This document shows positions 56,447 through 64,000 of a stretch of 64,000 bases of DNA, piece by piece. The translations under genes and the position numbers were made by a program. The DNA is from Theocolax elegans (taxonomy: Eukaryota > Arthropoda > Insecta > Hymenoptera > Cerocephalidae). Each line of letters opens with the position of its first letter. Position 1 is the first letter of the stretch. The notes beneath the pieces are model-generated. The model had not been told where the DNA came from, did no database searches, and saw only the letters and a list, made by a program, of their open reading frames with translations. The stretch lies in contig CM047426.1 in the NCBI GenBank assembly GCA_026168455.1, positions 43,976,307-44,040,306 of the forward strand. Reading direction: 5' to 3'.

Positions 56447-58484
56447 CACCCTGGACGAGGACGAAACCAAACGGCTGATCGCTCAGACCGAGCAAATGCT
56501 CGGTAAGCGAGAGACCGAACGGAGCGCGGAAAGCTACCGCCGATTCCAACGGCAGGCAGTCCGCGACCATAATCGTTTCGGGGATTCCCACTGTCTGGAC
56601 GCAGATAATAAGGAATCCACGTCCACCTTTCTGGCTAACTCGCCACCAGAAGCGAGGGAGATGGTCAAGAGGAGTTATGCCGATGTGGTGGGGAGACCCC
56701 TGCCGGCCCAACCATCGGGTCTTGGCAACAACCTCCAGGCCGCTTCGGCGGTAGAGGCTGTTGACTTGCCCTTGGAAAGGCCTAAAGGTGTGTCAAGTCC
56801 GCCACAGGCTGGCGAATCCAGGCCAAACCCCAAGACGACGGTAGAGCGAATGGAGGTCGACCAGCAGACACCGACGGGTAGTGGTAATTACCTACCTGCG
56901 GGATATGAGGTGGACCTCCGCCAAGAGGAGAGGGAGCGGCAAAGGAGAGTCGCCGACAGCCGTCCGAGACGCAAGAAGTACAATCCCTTGCGTCAGTTGA
57001 CGGTCGACGACTATTACTCGGCAGTAGACGATGGAGGTCTGGCCCAAGCCGTGCCAAGTACCATCGCGTCGGTAGTAGTAGTTCCACCAAAGGAAGAGAT
57101 GTCGCCCGCTAGGAGTAGACCCTTCCCCCGGTCCAAACCACCGACTCAAGTCCGGAGAGAGATGTCGCCCGTAAGGTGCCGACCCTCTCCGCGACCCAAT
57201 CAGTCAAGGGCGGACCAGGTGGAAAAATACAGGCGTCGCGGGGCGATGTTCAAGAGGTTGGATCCGATCAAGACGGACCCAACCATCGATCCCCCCGATA
57301 ACGCCTGTTTTAACTGTTGGCGTCCGGGTCACAACCGCCGGGAGTGTGCGGCCACGCAGACACAAGAATTCTGCATCAATTGTGGCCGCCGAGGGGTGGT
57401 TGTGACAAAGTGTCCTCGATGCATGAATGCCTACCGCACATGGTTGGCAAATCGCAGGGATCGAGGACTATCCGACCCACCAACAGTGGCTCCTCAACCT
57501 TCCACGTCTGGGACACAAGGGAAGTCCGTGTCCAAGATGGCCAGACAAAGAGGGAGCCGCAGCAAGGCGAAGAAGCGACGCGTGGAGGAGACCACCGTCG
57601 CATCGGCTCGAGCAACTCCGGTGGGTATTGTGGACGCACAGCCCCAAGGAAGCCAACCCTCCTTCGCAGCCGGAGTAATTGCTCGACGACTCGAGGAGGC
57701 AGACCGCCGACAGGCGGCAGATTTCGGTCTGCACCATAGCGGGCCGATTGAGGAGGTGCGACGCGCCTTGGGCGATCATGCTCAAAGGCTGGTCGAACAG
57801 CGTCGTAGGGAATACCAGGACTCACTGGCCCGCCCTCCTACACCGCCTCCTCCAGCAATACCTGGCCTTCAAGAGGCCGAAGAGGATAAGACCCGTGGAC
57901 GAGAAGAGAGCGTGGCTCAGCCAGTCCACGTCGAGCTGGTCGAGGACGTACCCCCGCACGAGACGTTCTTACGTCGCCTGGCGCAGGGTCTGGGAGTACC
58001 AGAGTCTGGACCCTTAGATGAGGTGCAGGCGGGTCTCAACGCCTTGCTCCGGCGAGTAGGCTACCCAGCCGAATTGTCGTTGCTGACCCCTTATCCTGCA
58101 CCTCCGATTCCATTGGTCGAACCGCCCTCTGTTCCGACCAGGATGGACACAACGTCGGGGGCGAGCACCAACGTCATCACCGCGCCACCGAGACAACCCG
58201 GCAACGATGCTGACCTTCTTCGGGAGTGTCGCTTGTTGTTAGAAGCGGTGGCAGGAGACAATCCCGCAGCGAGAGACGTCGTCCTGCGGCTGGTGATGGC
58301 CACCTTGGAAAAAAAACCTCACCACTCCTCGACCCTAGTTCGTCTAGGCGAGGGAGCTCGATTGCGCGCGCGTTATTATTTATTTCATTGCCCTCTTTTC
58401 AACTCTCACATCAGTAGGATGATGTGGAGTTTAGTGGGGGGCTTTGCGACGAGACGTCGTTGCAATGAATTAAATAATATTTAA
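56447..58484 (+). CDS. ORF3 of Gypsy element 2, zinc-finger protein in the env position
   Basis: The frame is open from the acceptor (56447) through a first internal ATG at 56496 to a stop at 58482-58484, 40 bp inside the 3' LTR; about 680 residues if spliced. It is rich in Arg, Pro and Glu. The zinc module near 57307-57420 is CFNCWRPGHNRREC (CCHC) followed by CINCGRRGVVVTKCPRC (CX2CX9CX2C), the layout also seen in ORF3 and Gag of element 1. Basic stretches (KARKKR-type, near 57550-57580) follow. No signal peptide or membrane anchor. A role as a nucleic-acid-binding accessory protein is inferred; no known family is recognised. Confidence 0.72.
58432..58444 (+). other. Polypurine tract of Gypsy element 2
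   Basis: AGTGGGGGGCTTT-like stretch directly upstream of the 3' LTR TGCGACG at 58445. Confidence 0.65.
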
Positions 58485-59473
58485 TGTATTATCTTATTTC
58501 TCTTGTATATAGAATATTATGTCTTACAATCTCGCACGTTGTTATTGTTTCGTGCGTTGCCTCTTCAAGGCCACGAAACGCGCGTGTTTATGTCTACGAG
58601 CGAGGATGTGTGCGAGCATCCATGTACTCTATTGTTATTGTGTGTGTGTTAGGTACTTTTCGGGAATGCGACAATTCCCGAAAAGCTCAGTACGCTGCCG
58701 ATCATGACCGTGACAGCATCTTCTTCGATACCTCGTCACGTGTATTTTCGCGCGCCACGGGAAGTACCGGACCGGTTCGTCCGTAATCCGGGAAGCCGTA
58801 CGCGAGTGCAAGTGCGATAGTGTAGTGCAGTGCGAAGGACCAAATACCTCGGGTTGAGTATTCCCCGAGGTAGGCGAATCGCCGCGGCCGCGGGCCGCAC
58901 CTGCAGATCACCGTCGAGGACGACGGGAAACCGGGCCGACTCCACCGGCCAGCAGACGTCGGGGCGCCGACGTACACCAGGGCCAATGGACCAGCCAGCC
59001 CGGTAAGTACCCGACATTGGTCGGTATATATTTAGAGCGTGTTGAGTGAGTGTGTGTGTATGTTTGTTCGGTAGCACACCGGTGCTACCGAAACCGATTG
59101 GGTATTGCGCGGGGCGAGCACGGGGGCAGCCCCTGCTTGCCGCGTATATCCCACGCGACCGGGAGAACGCCCCGTTAAGTATTGTCGGGCACCTCCGTGT
59201 AAAATTATTAAATAAATAATTATTTGTTTTATTCTAATACAACGGTCGCGTAATTATTTTAATTATAAAGTAACCCGCAAACCGCTTTCCGATTCCCGAT
59301 TTTCCCCGCCACGTGTGTCGGTATAAGGAGATCGTCCTATCTCCGCTACCGTGTCCCGACGGGTTAATTTATTAACCCACGGCGACGATAAGGACGCGTT
59401 CTTCGGGGCCATCGTCCCTGTTTAAATTAATAAATCAGTTGTAACGGGTACTAGGACGAAGTGCCACGTTACA
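58445..59473 (+). repeat. 3' LTR of Gypsy element 2
   Basis: 1029 bp, the same length as the 5' LTR with about five substitutions. It begins TGCGACGAGACG and ends GTTACA, followed by the ATAG duplication. Confidence 0.93.
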
Positions 59474-59853
59474 ATAGCTAAACCATTAAATAATTTACTT
59501 AAAAAGAATCAACCTTTCATTTGGAGTGACGAAGCACAAGAGGCTTTTAAAACATTAAGAGACAAATTATGCCAACCACCAGTTCTGATATATTCAAATT
59601 TCGAAGAAAAATTTCACATTACTACTGACGCATCGGGTTACGCTACTGTTGCTGTGCTCTCTCAAGGAGAAATTGAAAAAGATATACCTATAGCCTACGT
59701 CTCCAGAGGACTAAGTCAATGCGAAATAAATTATCGCACTTTTAGTAAGGAAACCCTTGCTGTAATATACGCGATCTCTCAGTTTCGACCATATCTTTTT
59801 TATAGAACATTTACATTAATTACGGATTACCGCCCGTTAAAAGATCCGAGCTG
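59474..59853 (+). pseudogene. Old Gypsy element, RNase H remnant
   Basis: Continues the frame broken at 46811. It contains KPLNNLLKKNQPFIWSDEAQ, then FHITTDASGYATVAVLSQGE, ETLAVIYAISQFRPY and LITDYRPLK. The normal catalytic layout is partly kept (TDAS), but TDHxxL reads TDYRPL and the frame stops at 59853. Confidence 0.75.
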
Positions 59854-59989
59854 AAGAGTCACACGATGAAGACTCAAACTAGCCGAATAAAATTTCGATG
59901 TAGTGTATATTCTCCGCTTTTGAAACATCTATTTTATTATTGATTACATTACATAATTTATATAACTGTTTTGTAGAAGTTACAATTAT

Positions 59990-60115
59990 TTTTAGGCCTT
60001 ACAATATTTGGCCTTAATATTTTGGGACTTACCATTTTTAGGCTTCAACATTTTTGGGCCTTTCAATTTTTGGAACGTACAATTTCTAGGCATTAACATT
60101 GTTGGGTGTCACAAT
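59990..60115. repeat. Degenerate 17-18-bp tandem repeat
   Basis: Successive TTTTTGGGCCTTACAAT-like units, each diverged. No coding role. Confidence 0.55.
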
Positions 60116-60480
60116 TTGTTATACACAAGCATAAAACGCGCCGTAAACCGCACGGTTGCGATTAGATATAATAGTACCGTTAACGGTTGCCAGGTGGTGA
60201 GCGCCTTTTCACTAACGAGGCTACCGGGAAACGATCGACAGCCTCGCCTGCTCCCTTTCGGAAGTTACCCACCTACGATGGGTGTTCTGTAACCTATGTC
60301 AGAACAAATAAACAGGTAACCTCTAAAAATTAAGATCTATTGGTCATAATTTTACCTAATTTTAAATAATTGCGTGTTTCACTATCCTCTTAAATCACCA
60401 CTGTTAATTTATTTGATAACAAAATAAAATATAATTAAATTATAATTAATATTATAATTAAGTTAATAAAATATATATAA
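60116..60480. other. Unassigned DNA left of the Helitron
   Basis: A moderately GC-rich block at 60130-60300 followed by AT-rich DNA. It may be a terminal part of the old Gypsy (an AATAAA lies at 60307), not shown. Confidence 0.3.
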
Positions 60481-60598
60481 CTAGGATCCCCCGTCGCGGC
60501 TTCGCCCGCTCTGTAATTGCATAGAACTCGAAATATTAGAAAATAGCATAAAGATAGGTTTACCATATTTCAGTTTTCATTGGTTTTAAATAATATTT

Positions 60599-61375
60599 TT
60601 AAAGAACTTCACGGTAGACAACATTTTTTGTTTGTGAACTGTTTGGTAATAAAAGAAATTGATTTTCTGATGTACCTGTTCTTGAGAAACCAACATACAA
60701 TTGACCGTGTGAAAAACAATCAGATCGCAAATCAATCCCAACGTATAGAAATGTCTGACCTTGAACCTTATTAATTGTAATAGCAAAGGATACCTTAATT
60801 GCGAAATGAAGTCGCTTAAATTGAAAAGGCAAATCAGTAGGGATCATTGGTATGCGGGGTATAAGATCAATTTCTCCTGCCGCTGGGCCTGTAAGAATAG
60901 TCGCTTCAATAATATTATTTCGCATGGCTTTATTTTGTGGCCGCGTACCATTACACAATTTTGGAGGATTTATATTGCGCAATAGTATTATTGGAACCCC
61001 GATTTTAAGTTGTAGGTTGTGTGGTGGAAATCCAGCTGGATTAAGAGAATTCAGAAATTCTTGTGGATAATGAACAGCATCTTCAGTATTGACTGCAGTA
61101 TCAATCGATCTGTATTCTTTATTGTCTCCTTCAACATAACCTAAAATAGTATTGTTAATTTCAAAGGCAGAAATGTTCCGGGGGGTAACGATGGCTCTTT
61201 CGCATAGCCAGGAGTATGGTTTCTCTAAAAGGTCATTAATATTCGGATAAACTGAAGAAATAAGAATATCAATAGTTTGCACAATCTTACCTAGTTTTGA
61301 ATCGACAGATATACAGTCATTTACATTGTGATGGAAATTGCGCATTTCCACCTCCGAGATGAACTCTCATATTTG
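60599..61375 (-). pseudogene. Helitron helicase, C-terminal part
   Basis: Pif1-like helicase end: LKTNMRVHLGGG (shifted frame, about 61335-61375), then the 61351-60599 frame with NGTRPQNKAMRNN, EATILTGPAAGEIDLIPRIP, FKRLHFAIKVSFAITINKVQ and GIDLRSDCFSHGQLYVGFSR. These are the conserved late motifs of Helitron helicases (motifs V-VI region). A frameshift lies near the 5' side, and the Walker motifs are absent through deletion. Confidence 0.85.
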
Positions 61376-61384
61376 TTTTTAAAT

Positions 61385-61984
61385 TCAAATTATGAATAGA
61401 TCTCCATATCGGTGATATTTTCTAGCATTATCAAGAAAATATCGGTGGTATTTTCTAACATTATCAAGAAAATGTTTTGATTGTGGATGCAATCCTAAAA
61501 TTAAATCTTTTAGTGGTTGCGGTGGTTCATCAAATTGTAATAACGAAATTTTACCGCCAGCGCAATACATGCCAGGCGCTTCATCTTTCCATTTCTTAGC
61601 ACAACAATGAGTACATATTTTATCCATTGCACCAATTTTTACATTTTTTAAATCAATATAATTCATATGAGCATCATATTCAAATGCAGCCCTAGGCGTA
61701 GAAACACGTCTATTGTACATAGAACGACTACGCTGCTCATCGAGTCGTTGTAATCGCCTGACTGATGATTCGCGATGTCTTTAAGAAGAAGTTTGTAAAC
61801 GTTGTTGTAATAAACGCATTTCTCTGATTGGGCTTATTTCGCGTACTCGATTATTAGCAGATAGTGCTCTTAATTGTGACAGTCGAGCTTCACGCTCATC
61901 GAAGGTTTCATTCGTTCGAACATAAGCCATACGGCTGGCATTGGATGTTTTCCGAGATAAATTAGATTTCGGCATTGTACACAA
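61385..61984 (-). pseudogene. Helitron N-terminal protein part
   Basis: From the ATG at 61984: a basic, Arg-rich N-terminus (FDEREARLSQLRALSANNRV), an in-frame TAA at 61781-61783, then the Helitron_like_N lead with ICTHCCAKKWKDEAPGMYCA followed by GGKI, and LILGLHPQSKHFLDNVRKY. A 10-residue FLDN..KYHRY unit is duplicated (near 61400-61470). The frame then stops beside the helicase end, which marks the internal deletion junction near 61380. Confidence 0.8.
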
Positions 61985-62690
61985 AATATATTTATCTTCT
62001 ATACAAATAAATTAAGTATCAATAGTAAGTAAATAATAAGAATAATTAAGAATTACAAATAAGAAGCAATATTAAAATTTACGAATAAAACCCTAAAGAC
62101 AATGTGTGGTGATCTGAATGGTAGACACAATTGTCTAACATAGACTCAAAGGCACCAAGTTTTAAAAAACTTGACATTTTAGTAGCTGTAAATTATTCAC
62201 CAGTAGCATGAACGGCGCAACGGCCGATTGCCACTCTATAAAGTTTTAAGTGATATAACAATTAATAGGCAAATGTTTTCGATAAATCAAACAAATAATT
62301 TAACGAAAAATGGAATTCGTTAATTCAATACTTAGAATCCAACGAAAGCTTAACGTTTACGAAAAATAAATTTTTATCGTAAATCTCAGAGGACTCGAAC
62401 GACCGAGCCCGGCTGATACATATGTACTAAGTAGCGATAAATTTGTCGCGTGCAGTGTCAGTCCGTCAGCCACCTATCGGCCAGCGCCTGAACTACCGTG
62501 CATCCTGTAAGTGTAAAAACTTTTATTTTTTTAACAATGAAGCAAAACGATTTTTTATATAAAATATAGCCTATGACACTTCATAGTACATAAAGAAACT
62601 GCAGTTAAAATTTCGTTACAATCGATTGTGTACTTTTTGAGATTTTTGCGCACATACAAACAAACGCTTCCTCTTTATATAATAGTAAGA

Positions 62691-63795
62691 TAAGATAGTA
62701 AGATAAGACTAGTAAGATTAAATTCGGCCGCCCGTCGGACCAACCGTATATAACTCTACTCTACACTAACCACGCTCCAACAAAAAGGAAAGTAACTCCT
62801 AAAATGGCTGCTCGACCTATCTATTACTCCAAGAAAACTTCTATCCGGTAAGACGATCAGCTAGCGAATGGACGAGACGGGCTTCTGTTCTTCATTCGAC
62901 TCATGGCGTGGCTTGAACCTTCCCGAAAATAAGGATTTTCCTCCCCACCCTATCGCTATCTCTATCTCATTTATTACTTCCTTACCCGGCGTTGATTAGA
63001 GTGGTCGATTGCGTGATCGATACGCGTAGTCCATCTTGATCTTATTTCCGTCAAGGCCAATTAACCAATAATAGTGGATCATGTCATCACCAACCCATTA
63101 ATTATTGGTTCGATCACGCAACCAATCATCCCTGACACTCGGAAGGCGCGCAATACAAAGATAAAATTACCATATCGATAACCCAATTGTTGCTACCGCC
63201 CCGTGCCTACCGGCTATATAAATACTACTAATTATCCCCAACACACTCTTACTACAATAAAAATTTATTTTGAACCTATATTTACATTAATGAATATTTA
63301 AAAACTTTGTTATTATTCGCCCAAATTTCTACCGACGCATCTATACATTTTTAATCAATTAAATACCGGCGCGGAATATTTTAACAATTAATTAAACTTA
63401 CCATACTGCCGGCGTATACCCACATCTTACAACCGGCGAATTTGTATACGTGCGCGCGCTATACAATAGTACATACACGCGTATATGTGTGCGCGCCGTG
63501 TATATCTATTCTAGTATGTCGCGGTGTACCTTAACAAGCATACATTAGGTATACGCGGCAGGGTTGCCAGATGGCGATTTATCTCCTTGTTGCTCTTGCT
63601 TAATAAACATCAATATACGTAAGAGAGAATAGGAAAAAAATCCCCAACTGGTCACTCTGATACGCGGACCTACTCTTCTCGCTCACTCGAACTCTCCATG
63701 CGCACAACACTCTTGTTGCTCGAGTGATTCTCACCTTGCCTAGTGCCGCCGTCGGTGCCGCGTTCCTCGGTGTACGGGTGTGAGGTGGGGAGCAC
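62691..63795. other. Non-coding DNA, LTR- or promoter-like
   Basis: No open frame of note. A TATA-type word (GCTATATAAATAC near 63212) lies 45 bp before AATAAA (63259), as in LTRs. A dyad pairs 63003-63020 with 63111-63128. The right border (near 63795-63809) interrupts an integrase reading, so this could be a solo LTR or part of another insertion. Confidence 0.35.
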
Positions 63796-63804
63796 CCGAG
63801 CTCA

Positions 63805-64000
63805 CTATTGTAATCTTTTCTATTTTTGTCTAATATTTGTTTATTATAAGAATGATATTTTATACTATTTTCGGCAGCAAATTTTCTATCTCTCTTTAAA
63901 TTTTCTATAGATGCACTTTGTTTTAATTCATCTGATAGTATTGAAGAATTCCTTCCACGTAATAAATATTCTGGAGAAAATGTTGTGAATCGCGTGTTCC
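63805..64000 (-). pseudogene. pol: Gypsy-type integrase fragment at the window edge
   Basis: On the minus strand the frame reads FTTFSPEYLLRGRNSSILSD followed by DRKFAAENSIKYHSYNKQI and DKNRKDY, the region downstream of the integrase core in 17.6/gypsy-like Pol. It runs off the window upstream and is cut near 63805 by unrelated DNA. Confidence 0.65.

Larger units (their letters stand above)
46816..59473 (+). mobile_element. Ty3/Gypsy LTR retrotransposon, element 2 (complete)
   Basis: A 12.66-kb element on the plus strand with 1029-bp LTRs (TG...ACA), flanked by ATAG (46812-46815 and 59474-59477). The LTRs differ at about five positions. It contains gag, pol, and a third frame with its own splice acceptor. 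It sits in the pol gene of an older Gypsy, whose reading frame is restored if the insert and one ATAG are ignored. Confidence 0.95.
60481..62690 (-). mobile_element. Helitron, internally deleted
   Basis: On the minus strand the element begins near 62690 with TCTTACTATTATATAAAGAG and a GTTTGTTTGTATGTGCGC block typical of insect Helitron 5' ends. It ends at 60481 with a GC-rich hairpin (about 60494-60508) and CTAG, followed by T. At 2.2 kb it retains only the N-terminal part and the helicase end; the HUH replication domain and helicase motifs I-III are missing. Confidence 0.8.

Noticed and set aside
57317..58303. Several 100-150-codon frames opposite or shifted to ORF3 of element 2
   Set aside because: The GC-rich codon usage of ORF3 leaves other frames open; only the frame with zinc knuckles and a splice acceptor is supported.

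Overview
The window reads as a transposon-dense stretch of an arthropod nuclear genome, most likely an insect. The evidence is AT-rich DNA, CR1-like LINEs, Ty3/Gypsy elements primed by a tRNA-Arg, a DUF4817-type mariner of a kind common in ants and wasps, Helitrons and Penelope-like elements. The exact taxon cannot be read from the sequence. No complete host gene is evident. The only host-gene candidate is a set of exon-like blocks on the minus strand at 14540-14845 (possibly to 15639) that encode a single-pass membrane segment.

Layout. 1-9410: the 3' tail of one CR1-like LINE, then two more copies (A at 235-5303, B at 5331-9410) head to tail, separated by (TC)n tracts. 9511-11489: a decayed mariner with long inverted repeats. 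11490-21950: old DNA with Helitron 3' ends, a Penelope-like fragment, the membrane-protein exons, LINE fragments, foldback elements and a 59-bp degenerate satellite. 21997-27063: LINE copy C on the minus strand, with both frames open but an internal deletion in its reverse transcriptase, lying between two (GA)n tracts. 27159-30595: AT-rich DNA with a 690-bp foldback element flanked by TTA. 30600-42063: Gypsy element 1 (minus strand, 1335-bp LTRs that look identical). 42540-46811 plus 59474-59853: an old Gypsy split by three later insertions. 46816-59473: Gypsy element 2 (plus strand, 1029-bp LTRs, about 5 differences). 60481-62690: an internally deleted Helitron. 62691-64000: LTR-like DNA and the edge of another Gypsy integrase.

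How the parts work together. Each Gypsy element encodes Gag, then Pol (protease, reverse transcriptase, RNase H, integrase), then a third frame where env would normally be. In both elements this third frame has no envelope features. It instead carries the same zinc-binding module as Gag (CCHC, then CX2CX9CX2C). In element 2 the LTR holds an ATG just before a consensus splice donor, and joining it to a good acceptor after pol puts the third frame in phase; unspliced, the same ATG makes a six-codon ORF that stops inside the donor.

The LINE family shows three coupled features: a 5'-terminal pseudoknot resembling an HDV-type ribozyme, ORF1 and ORF2 in one frame separated by a single stop with no AUG before the endonuclease catalytic residue, and (TC)n at the element boundaries.
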